From IMG/VR virus record IMGVR_UViG_3300030107_002180, positions 23,073-45,123 of that record: 22,051 nucleotides of DNA. The stretch is one strand, 5' to 3'. Positions 5,996-14,193 of the stretch are shown piece after piece; the stretch's first letter is position 1; each line of letters begins with the position of its first letter. Origin of the DNA: a virus. The notes below the pieces were generated by a model. It worked only from the letters and a program-made list of their open reading frames with translations, did no database searches and was not told where the DNA came from. Made by a program: the position numbers and the translations under genes.

Positions 5996-7878
5996 ACGAC
6001 TATCAAAAATTTATAGCAATTTCTAGGTACGCTAGATGGCTACCGAAAGAAAACAGACGAGAAGCATGGGAAGAAACAGTACAAAGGTATATGGATTTCA
6101 TGTCGATTAAAGTTAAAGGACACTTGCCTATCCAACACCTTAAAGATGCCATAACTAACTTAGAAGTTATGCCTTCTATGAGAGCACTAATGACAGCAGG
6201 GTTAGCTCTTGAGAGAGACAACACAGCAGGATACAACTGTAGTTATTTGCCTGTTGATGACCCTAAGTCTTTTGATGAAGCCATGTATATATTATTGTGT
6301 GGCACAGGAGTAGGCTTTTCTGTTGAGAGACACTATGTAAGCCAACTTCCTGACATTCCTGAAAAGATTGAGGACTGTAACACTATAATAGAGGTTGACG
6401 ACAGTAAAGAAGGTTGGGCAAAAGCCTTTCGTAGGCTCATAGGACACCTTTACATGGGAGAAATACCTGAGTGGGACGACTCCAAGATTAGACCTGCAGG
6501 GTCACGACTACAGATATTTGGGGGAAGGGCTAGTGGTCCAGAGCCGTTAAGAAACTTATACAATTTTACTATTAACTTATTTAAGCTTAACGCAGGACGT
6601 AAACTGTCAAGCTACGATTGTCATAATCTTATGTGTAAAGTTGGAGAAGTTGTTGTGTCAGGTGGTGTTAGACGTTCAGCTATGATTAGTTTGTCTAATC
6701 TTTCTGATGGACGTATGAGACACGCAAAGTCAGGTAAGTGGTGGGAGAGTTCTCCTCAAATGGCTCTTGCTAATAACTCTGTGTGCTATACGGATAAGCC
6801 TGATGGAGAGACGTTTCTTAGAGAGTGGCTTTCTTTGGTTGAGTCTAAGTCAGGAGAACGAGGTATATTCAACAGAGTATCAGCAAAGGTACAGGCAAGT
6901 AAGTACGGCAGAAGAAACCCTGACTACGACTTTGGTACTAACCCTTGTAGTGAAATTATTCTTAGACCTTATCAGTTCTGTAACCTTACTGAGGTTGTTG
7001 TACGAGAGAAAGATAGATTTGACGACTTAAAGAGAAAGGTTATGTTGGCAACTATTCTTGGTACAGCACAATCTACGCTTACTAAATTTCCTTATCTTAG
7101 AAAAGTGTGGAAAAACAACACAGAGGAAGAAAGACTTCTTGGTGTTAGTCTTACAGGTATAATGGATAATGAACTAACAAGTGGTAAAAAGAAAGGTCTT
7201 GAGAGCACTCTTGAAAAACTTAGGGAGATAGCTGTTGAAACAAACAAAGAATGGGCACAAATCTTCGGAATCCCACAAAGTACAGCGATTACTTGTGTCA
7301 AACCAAGTGGGACAGTATCACAACTTGTTGACTCAGGCAGTGGTATACACCCTCGTCACAGTGCTTACTATATTAGGACTGTGCGTGGTGACAATAAAGA
7401 TCCTCTCACTCAGTTCCTAAAAGACAGTGGTGTTCCTGCTGAACCTGACTTTATGAAGCCTGATACACAGACAGTATTTAGCTTTCCTATGAAGTCACCA
7501 AAAGCTTCCGTATTAAGAAAAGACATGTCAGCTATTGAACAACTAGAGACATGGCTTATCTATCAGAGGCATTGGTGTGAACACAAGCCTTCAGTAACTG
7601 TGTCTGTACGAGATGACGAATGGATGGACGTAGGTGCTTTTGTGTTTAAGCACTTTGATGAGATGTCAGGGGTATCGTTTCTACCCTACTCTGAACATAC
7701 TTATCAACAAGCCCCCTATCAAGAGTGTACAGAAGACGTATACAATGATTTTAGCAGTAAATTCGGACATATTGATTGGGAAAAATTTAGAAATTATGAA
7801 GAAGAAGATACTACAAATTCATCACAAACATTTGCGTGTTCAGGCGACTCGTGTGAACTTGTAGATATAGGGAGTTAA
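5992..7878 (+). CDS. nrdJ: Adenosylcobalamin-dependent class II ribonucleotide reductase (monomeric type)
   Basis: The protein has 628 residues, somewhat shorter than the Lactobacillus leichmannii enzyme (about 739). Key residues can be placed by motif and spacing: C83 in YNCSYLP (its C119), N317-C319-E321 in NPCSE (thiyl-radical C408 with N406 and E410), and C330 in FCNL (C419). The 11-residue gap between the last two cysteines is the same. The C-terminal pair C616/C621 (CSGDSC) matches the C731/C736 reducing pair. VKPSGT at 436-441 is a conserved phosphate-binding loop. It reduces ribonucleoside triphosphates to dNTPs using vitamin B12 coenzyme, supplying phage DNA synthesis. No radical-generating subunit is needed and none is present. 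It is coupled to the preceding small gene by ATGA. Confidence 0.93.
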   Translation: MNDYQKFIAISRYARWLPKENRREAWEETVQRYMDFMSIKVKGHLPIQHLKDAITNLEVMPSMRALMTAGLALERDNTAGYNCSYLPVDDPKSFDEAMYILLCGTGVGFSVERHYVSQLPDIPEKIEDCNTIIEVDDSKEGWAKAFRRLIGHLYMGEIPEWDDSKIRPAGSRLQIFGGRASGPEPLRNLYNFTINLFKLNAGRKLSSYDCHNLMCKVGEVVVSGGVRRSAMISLSNLSDGRMRHAKSGKWWESSPQMALANNSVCYTDKPDGETFLREWLSLVESKSGERGIFNRVSAKVQASKYGRRNPDYDFGTNPCSEIILRPYQFCNLTEVVVREKDRFDDLKRKVMLATILGTAQSTLTKFPYLRKVWKNNTEEERLLGVSLTGIMDNELTSGKKKGLESTLEKLREIAVETNKEWAQIFGIPQSTAITCVKPSGTVSQLVDSGSGIHPRHSAYYIRTVRGDNKDPLTQFLKDSGVPAEPDFMKPDTQTVFSFPMKSPKASVLRKDMSAIEQLETWLIYQRHWCEHKPSVTVSVRDDEWMDVGAFVFKHFDEMSGVSFLPYSEHTYQQAPYQECTEDVYNDFSSKFGHIDWEKFRNYEEEDTTNSSQTFACSGDSCELVDIGS

Positions 7879-7882
7879 AATT

Positions 7883-8119
7883 ATGGAAGTATTTATTATA
7901 TATGCCGCCCTTTCTATTGGGAATCTAACCACCTTTTTTGAGTTTAAAGGTATGAATTTTGTAGACATGCAAGAGTGTAATAGCTTTTATAAGGAGTATA
8001 AAGAACCAATAGAGTTAAGTTTACAAGAACATATAAATGAAACGCATCCTGAGTATACAGTTTCATACATAGGGTGTAGCACAAGGAGTAAGTTTATTGC
8101 AAAAAGCACAGACATCTAA
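7883..8119 (+). CDS. Small hypothetical protein with hydrophobic N-terminus (78 aa)
   Basis: The ATG lies four bases after the reductase stop and is preceded by AGGGAG (7869-7874). Residues 3-14 (VFIIYAALSIGN) are hydrophobic, which could be a short membrane anchor or a poor signal peptide. Two cysteines follow, in MQECNSF and YIGCSTR, and could form a disulfide if the chain is exported. I do not recognise the family. It overlaps the next gene by 23 bases. Its position immediately behind the reductase suggests co-transcription but says little about its job. Confidence 0.7.
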   Translation: MEVFIIYAALSIGNLTTFFEFKGMNFVDMQECNSFYKEYKEPIELSLQEHINETHPEYTVSYIGCSTRSKFIAKSTDI

Positions 8120-8354
8120 ACAAAAATATGTCAAGCCTTTTGACAGAGGGTTCAGGGTCTTTGAGAAGGGTAAAATAATGTATCCCTCAAAGATGTTGAA
8201 GGGTAATCCCTTTCACCCACATACCACAGCGTATAAAGAATGGGAACGTGGCTTCAATGTCGCATATTATCGAAACTTGGAGAGGTTGGATGAACAAAGC
8301 GAGGAAAGAAGCAGAGAAAGCTTTCAAAAAATCGGAGGGAAAGATGGAAAGTGA
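8097..8354 (+). CDS. Ribosome modulation factor (RMF)/CrpP-like small protein
   Basis: The protein has 85 residues from a TTG start, chosen because AAGGAG (8083-8088) lies eight bases upstream; an in-frame ATG at 8178 would cut off part of the conserved region. The sequence FDRGFRVFEKGK, then GNPF, then EWERGFNVAYY follows the pattern of E. coli RMF (RGYQAG, then CPY, then WLGGWREA). RMF binds the 30S subunit and drives 70S ribosomes into inactive dimers. If real, a phage copy could affect host translation late in infection. The match is to a short, loose pattern, so this is a moderate inference. It overlaps the genes on both sides. The C-terminal third is charged and has no match. Confidence 0.7.
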   Translation: MQKAQTSKQKYVKPFDRGFRVFEKGKIMYPSKMLKGNPFHPHTTAYKEWERGFNVAYYRNLERLDEQSEERSRESFQKIGGKDGK

Positions 8355-8583
8355 AATTACTCTTGAAGACATGGCGAAGCAAATCAAAGAGTTGGATTCT
8401 CAACTAGCTGATATGAAGAAGGAATATCGTGAAAGGAAATTGTTGGGTTTACGCTCTGCAATGGATGCACGTAAGTCTGCTGAAGAAGCTGTTCGAGAGG
8501 AACTCAAGGCTCTAGGGGTAGCTCATCGTGGCTACGCTTGGTCAAGTGCTGATCCATTTAACCTGTACACTAAATGGTACTAG
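8344..8583 (+). CDS. Small coiled-coil hypothetical protein
   Basis: From the ATG at 8344 the product has 79 residues. GGAGG at 8334-8338 supports this start. In-frame starts at 8290 (ATG with GGAGAGG just upstream, 97 residues) and 8248 (GTG) would overlap the RMF-like gene further. Residues about 5-55 are rich in Glu, Lys and Leu and look like a continuous helix or coiled coil (EDMAKQIKELDSQLADMKKE). The tail is different: HRGYAWSSADPF, then NLYTKWY. I do not recognise it. It is the last gene of the rightward operon, 11 bases before a terminator hairpin. Confidence 0.7.
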   Translation: MESEITLEDMAKQIKELDSQLADMKKEYRERKLLGLRSAMDARKSAEEAVREELKALGVAHRGYAWSSADPFNLYTKWY

Positions 8584-8594
8584 ATTAAACAGGG

Positions 8595-8621
8595 AAGGGG
8601 GAGCTTAGTCTCCCCTTTTTT
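8595..8621 (+). terminator. Rho-independent terminator between converging operons
   Basis: GGGGAG (8598-8603) and CTCCCC (8610-8615) form a perfect six-pair, GC-rich stem around a CTTAGT loop. A run of six T (8616-8621) follows, some of which could extend the stem with AAG at 8595-8597. This is a textbook terminator for the + strand. On the - strand the hairpin is the same but is followed only by a mixed sequence with few T residues, so it would be weaker in that direction. It begins 11 bases after the last + strand gene and ends next to the stop codon of the converging - strand operon. Confidence 0.85.
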
Positions 8622-8622
8622 A

Positions 8623-11600
8623 TTATTTCCTTGTAAAACGTATATATTTAATTGCGTCTTCTAGCCTACTTACCTCTTCGTTTGTTAAGTCTCTTATATC
8701 TACGCCTTTAATCTTTGTAATCTCTCTTGCTCGTTTAAGAATAGATTTATCTACCCCTGTTATCTTTTTCTTTCTATAGTTTAATCCTTCATTTGAGTCA
8801 GGGGTTGCAGTTAAGTATTTATTAACTCTTGCTTTTACCTTTCTCAACATATCATTGACTTTGTTCTTTTTAGTATCTCCATCTCCTTTAATAAAAGATT
8901 CATCCTTTAATAATAGTTCTGATTCTCTTTCTATTAGAGGAGCTAAAACTTTATTGGCAAAGTTATCATACTCAGGGATTCTTGAGTACATACCTGTTTT
9001 CCACTCAGGCTTATCAACCATATTAAACACAATGTTGGCAAATGTACGAGGTTGTTTTATCTTTTGCCCTGTCAGAGTCCTGTAGGGGCTAGGATCTTTT
9101 AAATCTCCCTCACGATAAGCAACTTTTGCTTTATCTCCAAGTAACGTAGTCTCTTGGTTGACTATGCTCATTATCCCTTCAATAATGTTATCCACATACT
9201 TTGTAGAATTTACTGCTAACTTCTCCCCAAACCCTTTAGCCTGTCGCCTGTCTATGGTAGGAGTAACATCATACGGAGAAAGCTCCCCAAAAGCATATCC
9301 TGCTACTTTGTTAAACGTATCAAGAGGTCTAGTAGCACCTGAAATTACGTTTCCCCCTACATGCCCTAAACCTTCTAATATTTTAGGTAAAGGACCTCTA
9401 AAGTCTTCGTCTTGATTTGCCCATAAAGATATTAAAGCTGTAATGTCATTTCCAAACTCCAAGTCTGTTGCAGCCTGACCTATTGCTAATTGCTTACTAA
9501 ATTCTGCCACTAAATCTCTTTCAACAGTTTCGCCTTTACGTCTTCTCATTTCTACCCTTCCTGTAATCATAAGTAGTGAAAGAGGAAAAACATTGGTTAT
9601 GTCAGTGACTTCTCCTGTGCCAGTGTCTAGTTCATTCCAAGAATACCCTTTCTCCTGATGTTGATCTTGAAAATCAATAGCATACTTAATAGCTGCATAA
9701 CCTACTAATGCCTTTGAAAAAGCTTCAGCAGTGTCTATACTTCTACCTTTACCCCTTAGTTGTCTCATAAGTGCCACAGCACCTTCCATTCCTCCTGTAA
9801 TAGGATTCCATTGATAAGCTGTAGCAGCTACGTTGTTCATAAATCTACCAAAAGGAAGCACAAAACCTATTCCTGGAGCGTTAGAGGCTGTCTCAACAAC
9901 CTTACCTAGAGGTCCTGCAAATCCGAATAAGGCTTTACTCTGTGTGTAATCCTCTGCAAACACTGATTTAAGTGTGTCACTCATAGCTCTGTCCATGACT
10001 TCTTGGTCTATATCTATTAGTGAGCCACTTTCTAACGTATCTTTAAAAGTTTTGCCTTTTAGTAGTCTTAGATATTTGTCTAAACTTGTCATAAACATCT
10101 GACTTTTAGTCAAACTGTCTTGTAAGTTTACAGCCGAAATTGTTTGAGCCTTGTTTGTAACCCACTCTCCTGTTCGAGCAACCTTAGACCTTTCAGCAAA
10201 ACCATAGCGTTTAGAAGCTCTTTCTACACCTCCTGATATAGTTTCTTTCAAGAACCTACTTAGCTCATCATCTGTTCTAAGCATAGCTTCATAACTATCT
10301 AATGTACTGTAAGGGTCTAACAGGTTCTTCATCTTTGTGCCTTGTAGATGAAACAAGGCTCTAGCCTTCTTAAAATCACCAAAGGCAGCATAAGCTGCCC
10401 CTTGAAAGACTTCGGCTACAGTATTTGCTAAATAATATTGTCCCCACCCAAAGACGTTAGCGGCAGTTGTTTGAGGGGCAGACACAAGTAACCTTTTCCA
10501 TATGTTCTGTGCGTACTGTAGTTTACCAGATTGAGCTAGTGCCTTACGCCCAAACCTACCCTTGTAATCCTTCTTTGCAAATTCTTCTTCAGGGTCAAGT
10601 TTTCTAGCTGTCCCTGTAAGAGAAGAGCCTTCTAAAAACTTTTCTGTTGCCCCCACCAACGCTATGTCTAACTCATTTTGTCCTCGTCTAAATACACCTA
10701 AGTTTTTTCCTACGTTAGATGCAGTAAAAGCAACCCTGTGACCTAACTGTGTTGCAAAATTATTAACGTCTAACGCATCCCCTAGATAAATGCCAAATTT
10801 ATCCTTTGTTAGAGCAGACATTTCTTTTAATGTCTCAGGGGTTAGGTATTGAAAGGCTCTTGCATACTTTTGTGCATTGTTCATATTAGGCTTAAACTTA
10901 GCTCCTGCCTCTTCAGCCATAGACACTATGTCATCACCAAAAGGGCTGTCATCTGCTTTACCAAAGATAAAGTTTAATACGTCTGCACCTAGTATATAAT
11001 CTGGCTCTTTCCTACTAGCCTCTTCTCCAAGAGCCACTAAAGTAGGAAAACCTCTATAGTCAACGCCTGGTTTCATTCTTCTATGACGAGCCTGATCGTC
11101 TGTTAATTCTATACCTCCCCTAACAAGTCTTCGGTGCTGTGTTTTTAATTTTGCTGCTTGAACCCTAAGGGATTGAAGTTCTGCTTTCTTTTTAGGGGTT
11201 AAGGTTTTAACTTTTTTAGCTCTCCCTTTTTGTGTAGACCAAGGTTCTTCTAAGTTTCTGATTTGTCTAAGAATAGGTTTTAATTCTTTATCTACTTCTT
11301 TTAGCTTCTCTGCATTGTCGGCTTTAAGCTTTTTATACTTTTCGTCAATAGCTTCTTTGTACTTTTCTGTAGACTTAAATTTAGAAGTATCTTTTATAGC
11401 TAGACGTTTAGCTTTATCTTTTAACCTACGAATGTATTTTTTATTTAGCTTTTCTAAGGCTTCAACACTCTTTATCTCTGACCTTTTAACATTATTAGCT
11501 TTAATAATCTTTTGCGAAACGTCTGAAGATAGCCCTCGTTCTGCTGCTCCTGTCAAGTTAGGCACAGCCCATATAGACAACCCTGTACCTACTCCTGCAC

Positions 11601-12435
11601 CAAGAACAGATATGCCTGTCTGAAAAGGATTGTACTCCTCCTGTGCACCTGTTTCCATCATAATGTCTGTCTGAAACATATAGTCTTGCCCACCTGCTAC
11701 AGCGGCATCTGCAGCTCCTGTAATCTTTACGTTTCTTAAAGACCTATCTCGTATGGCTTTCCTTATAAAATCGTCTTCAGCTTTCTTAGCTACACCTCTA
11801 AAAGAGGATAACTTTCCCTTTCTTGAACCAAGTTTTTTTGATTCTCGTTCAAGGGCTTCTCGTCCTGCCTTTTTAGCCGCAGCTTTAACGGCTTGAACAC
11901 TTAGTTTACCTCCTCCTAGTGCTAAAGCCTTACCAACGCCAACTCCTAAGTAGGTAGAAGGAGAAGTTAATACAGCCCCTACGTAATCTGCCACACCAGT
12001 TACTGCTCCCCCTAGACCATCATTTACAAAAACATTTCCTAGCCTGTCGTAGATTTTATACGCTTCTCCTGCCATGGCTTTTTTGTCGTTATCGGCTGTT
12101 GCTACATAACGCACTTCATCTATAGTAAACATTTCATTTGTGTTGAAGTATCTCATGTGACCAATAAACTTATCGACAAGTTCATCTTTTTCCATAGAAA
12201 GAAATTGCTTACCTTTTCGGTCTACCATGTAATCTCTAATTTTGTCAACATAAGCATCGTTAGCTACAATGTCGTTGACCTTGAGCTTTTCATCTTTGTT
12301 TATTGTGGGGAGGGAAACAGAAGTAGTGTCTTCTTCTAGCTCTTCCATAGCTAAAATGTCTTTTGCAGACTGAGGAGAGAAAGGTTCTTTTTCCTCCATA
12401 GCCAAGATGTCTTTTGCAGACATTGCCTGAGCCAT
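8623..12435 (-). CDS. Large internal virion / DNA-ejection protein (1270 aa)
   Basis: This is the last and largest gene of the leftward operon. The ATG at 12435 is preferred over the GTG one codon upstream because it forms a TGATG overlap with the preceding stop. The N-terminus carries a duplicated peptide, SAKDILAMEE (residues 6-15 and 23-32). Two Gly/Ala-rich hydrophobic regions follow (about 140-176 and 271-297), then a long Lys/Glu-rich, probably coiled-coil stretch (about 325-440). Size, position at the end of the structural genes, and hydrophobic plus coiled-coil composition resemble T7 gp16-type core proteins that form the DNA-ejection channel. I see no lysozyme or transglycosylase motif. 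The role is inferred from context; similar proteins occur, as I recall, in many marine phages. Confidence 0.85.
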   Translation of the reverse strand: MAQAMSAKDILAMEEKEPFSPQSAKDILAMEELEEDTTSVSLPTINKDEKLKVNDIVANDAYVDKIRDYMVDRKGKQFLSMEKDELVDKFIGHMRYFNTNEMFTIDEVRYVATADNDKKAMAGEAYKIYDRLGNVFVNDGLGGAVTGVADYVGAVLTSPSTYLGVGVGKALALGGGKLSVQAVKAAAKKAGREALERESKKLGSRKGKLSSFRGVAKKAEDDFIRKAIRDRSLRNVKITGAADAAVAGGQDYMFQTDIMMETGAQEEYNPFQTGISVLGAGVGTGLSIWAVPNLTGAAERGLSSDVSQKIIKANNVKRSEIKSVEALEKLNKKYIRRLKDKAKRLAIKDTSKFKSTEKYKEAIDEKYKKLKADNAEKLKEVDKELKPILRQIRNLEEPWSTQKGRAKKVKTLTPKKKAELQSLRVQAAKLKTQHRRLVRGGIELTDDQARHRRMKPGVDYRGFPTLVALGEEASRKEPDYILGADVLNFIFGKADDSPFGDDIVSMAEEAGAKFKPNMNNAQKYARAFQYLTPETLKEMSALTKDKFGIYLGDALDVNNFATQLGHRVAFTASNVGKNLGVFRRGQNELDIALVGATEKFLEGSSLTGTARKLDPEEEFAKKDYKGRFGRKALAQSGKLQYAQNIWKRLLVSAPQTTAANVFGWGQYYLANTVAEVFQGAAYAAFGDFKKARALFHLQGTKMKNLLDPYSTLDSYEAMLRTDDELSRFLKETISGGVERASKRYGFAERSKVARTGEWVTNKAQTISAVNLQDSLTKSQMFMTSLDKYLRLLKGKTFKDTLESGSLIDIDQEVMDRAMSDTLKSVFAEDYTQSKALFGFAGPLGKVVETASNAPGIGFVLPFGRFMNNVAATAYQWNPITGGMEGAVALMRQLRGKGRSIDTAEAFSKALVGYAAIKYAIDFQDQHQEKGYSWNELDTGTGEVTDITNVFPLSLLMITGRVEMRRRKGETVERDLVAEFSKQLAIGQAATDLEFGNDITALISLWANQDEDFRGPLPKILEGLGHVGGNVISGATRPLDTFNKVAGYAFGELSPYDVTPTIDRRQAKGFGEKLAVNSTKYVDNIIEGIMSIVNQETTLLGDKAKVAYREGDLKDPSPYRTLTGQKIKQPRTFANIVFNMVDKPEWKTGMYSRIPEYDNFANKVLAPLIERESELLLKDESFIKGDGDTKKNKVNDMLRKVKARVNKYLTATPDSNEGLNYRKKKITGVDKSILKRAREITKIKGVDIRDLTNEEVSRLEDAIKYIRFTRK
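12341..12421. repeat. Two 30-bp imperfect direct repeats encoding SAKDILAMEE
   Basis: Copies at 12341-12370 and 12392-12421 differ at 3 of 30 bases, and all three differences are at silent third-codon positions (ATC/ATT, TTG/TTA, GAG/GAA). They are 51 bases apart, start to start, which keeps the frame. They encode the peptide duplication at the N-terminus of the large virion protein. Confidence 0.85.
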
Positions 12436-13607
12436 CACTTTAAATCCTCTGCAGTGATTGTGTGAGTTTGAAGCCCATCTTTAGCCATAACTGTAACTGT
12501 ATCCCCTACTTTTAAACTTTTGTTGTCTAGGGCTTCCCCAAACGCTTTAATAGTAGAAAAATGAGTTACTTGACCTGCCTTAGGCGTAGTATTAGTATCG
12601 TCTTTAACACCATACTTTTTGTGTAACGCTAAGAACTCAGGGCTTATTTGCGACATTTCAGCATCATCCCTGTGGAAACCTATAGAAGCATCTTTATACG
12701 CTTCATATTTCATTCTCTCAGTAAATTCTTTAAACAATAACATTCCTTTACTGTCTAATGCTGTGCTGTCCATTAAGAACTTAGTACCGTAATCTGCTTT
12801 CTCTTTATTATCTATTTCTTTATTGTTTAATTTGCTGTCTAAAAAGCTATTTAATTTAAGTCTTGCTGTGTTATTATCCCCTGTGTACTTGTCCAAATTA
12901 TTTTGTTGTCTGTCAAGTATACTTATTCTTGTGTTGTCATCCATGATACGAGGTCCTGCAGTAAAGTCTATTGGAGCAGGAGCAAACGCCCCACCAAAAG
13001 GATCAGCAAAATCTTGTTCTCCTGCCATTCTGTTTAGTTCAGCAATAGTAACATCCCCTACAAACTTTTCTGTTTCTAAGCGTTCTCTTTCTTTCTCTTT
13101 AGCACCGTAGCCCATAAGCCCCATGAGCCAATTACCTTTCAAAATCTCTGGATTCTCTGGAGTTTCTGCCTTGTCATTATCGTTAGATAAACTGTAAGCC
13201 TTGTCTAAAAAGTCAGCTAAGGAGGCGTACTCACTTGCCGCCTCTTGAAAGCCTTGAGGTACATTCATCATTTCATTTAGGGTTTCTGGTGGTAAATTTT
13301 CACCATTAATTTTATGATACGCTCTATTTTTGTCATGTATAACCTTAGCCATCGTCTGTAAACTCTGAGGACCATCTTTAGCAAAAAACATTATGTTAGC
13401 AGGGTCTATTTCTAATTTTTCTAAAGAGGCTGCAAGTTGAAGCATAGACTTCTTTTGTAGCTGTCGTTTCTTGTATAAGGGAAGGTTTCGTTGAGCCTTC
13501 TCTAGTTCCTCTTCTCTGAACTTTTCTGCCTTGTCAAATCTTTCTTTAATGTCTACTGCTTGACCTTGTAAAAAAGCTGTAGCAAATGCCTGTGCATCAA
13601 ATCCCAT
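12435..13607 (-). CDS. Hypothetical virion structural protein (390 aa)
   Basis: The family is unknown to me. Residues about 15-60 are highly charged and helical (KERFDKAEKFREEELEKAQRN). The central region is mixed, with a GNWLMGLMGYGAKEKERER segment near 155-175 and a low-complexity AFAPAPIDF patch near 205-215. The last 50 residues (VTHFSTIKAFGEALDN, then LKVGDTVTVMAKDG) look strand-rich and may be a small separate domain. It has no cysteine and no clear membrane segment. It sits between an acidic structural-type protein and the ejection protein, so it may be another internal core or chaperone-like component, as in the T7 gp14-gp16 cluster. The start lies one base beyond the stop of the gene upstream, and its stop overlaps the next gene as TGATG. 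Confidence 0.8.
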   Translation of the reverse strand: MGFDAQAFATAFLQGQAVDIKERFDKAEKFREEELEKAQRNLPLYKKRQLQKKSMLQLAASLEKLEIDPANIMFFAKDGPQSLQTMAKVIHDKNRAYHKINGENLPPETLNEMMNVPQGFQEAASEYASLADFLDKAYSLSNDNDKAETPENPEILKGNWLMGLMGYGAKEKERERLETEKFVGDVTIAELNRMAGEQDFADPFGGAFAPAPIDFTAGPRIMDDNTRISILDRQQNNLDKYTGDNNTARLKLNSFLDSKLNNKEIDNKEKADYGTKFLMDSTALDSKGMLLFKEFTERMKYEAYKDASIGFHRDDAEMSQISPEFLALHKKYGVKDDTNTTPKAGQVTHFSTIKAFGEALDNKSLKVGDTVTVMAKDGLQTHTITAEDLK

Positions 13608-13608
13608 C

Positions 13609-14193
13609 TTACGTACCTCTTCTCGCCATTAGCCCCATTGGAGCGTCTTCTTCCATAGGCATTTCTTCCTCTAAAGGTATCTCTTCCTCTACTTCGTCAG
13701 GAACAGGGTCTGCCATATCCCCTTGTACAAATTCTAAGGCTTCTTCTAGTAATTCTCTTCCTGCGTCAGCTTTAGGAGATTTTTCAAGACTTCTTTCAAC
13801 AGTAGAAGCAAGAGAATCTTTTTCTTTCTGTTCTAACTCTTCGTCTCTGGTCATAGGTCGTTCTCTAACTTTTATACCTTCCGATACTGCTGCCCCATGT
13901 ATGTATTCGTGAACCACAGGAGCAACTACAAGGCTGATATCTATGCTGTGTACCCCTTCCATAACACCTGTAGATAGTATACTCTTTACAAGAATATTGA
14001 GAGGAAACCCTTCATCAAGAGCTATAAAAATATCATCCATAACTTCTTGCTGAGACATATTTCCTATGTAAAACTTTATAACGTCCTCTACTTTGTCTAA
14101 CTGAGGAGGGTTCTCAAAAGGCATTGCTTTAGGCTCTCCTGTTAAAGACTGTCCTGGGATAGGAGCTTCAAAGTTTGGTGTTTGTTCAATCAT
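13609..14193 (-). CDS. Acidic hypothetical structural protein (194 aa)
   Basis: The protein begins with a Pro-rich head (FEAPIPGQSLTGEPKAMPFENPP). A helical middle section follows (VEDVIKFYIGNMSQQEVMDDIF, then VHSIDISLVVAPVVHEYIHGAA). The C-terminus is very acidic (EVEEEIPLEEEMPMEEDAP) and ends GLMARRGT. I recall proteins with the same APIPGQSLT start in the structural gene clusters of other marine phages, but know of no assigned function. The contrast of hydrophobic helices with an acidic tail could suit a virion assembly or scaffold role; that is speculation. The ATG overlaps the LysM-like gene's stop (ATGA at 14190-14193). Confidence 0.8.
   Translation of the reverse strand: MIEQTPNFEAPIPGQSLTGEPKAMPFENPPQLDKVEDVIKFYIGNMSQQEVMDDIFIALDEGFPLNILVKSILSTGVMEGVHSIDISLVVAPVVHEYIHGAAVSEGIKVRERPMTRDEELEQKEKDSLASTVERSLEKSPKADAGRELLEEALEFVQGDMADPVPDEVEEEIPLEEEMPMEEDAPMGLMARRGT

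Noticed and set aside
6767-7030. 87-codon + strand frame inside the reductase gene
   Set aside because: It is an alternative frame within a gene whose catalytic residues are all in the other frame; no start signal.
8140-8176. Possible promoter TTGACA followed by TAAAAT
   Set aside because: The two boxes are about 25 bases apart, too far for sigma-70, and no good -10 box lies at 16-18 bases.
11315-11623. 102-codon + strand open frame inside the ejection-protein gene
   Set aside because: It is antisense to the 1270-residue gene. The Leu/Ser/Phe-rich sequence mirrors the Lys/Glu-rich coiled-coil codons on the other strand.
13586-13912. 108-codon + strand open frame, Ser-rich
   Set aside because: The Ser-rich repeats are the complement of the Glu-rich acidic tail of the 194-residue protein; there is no independent support.
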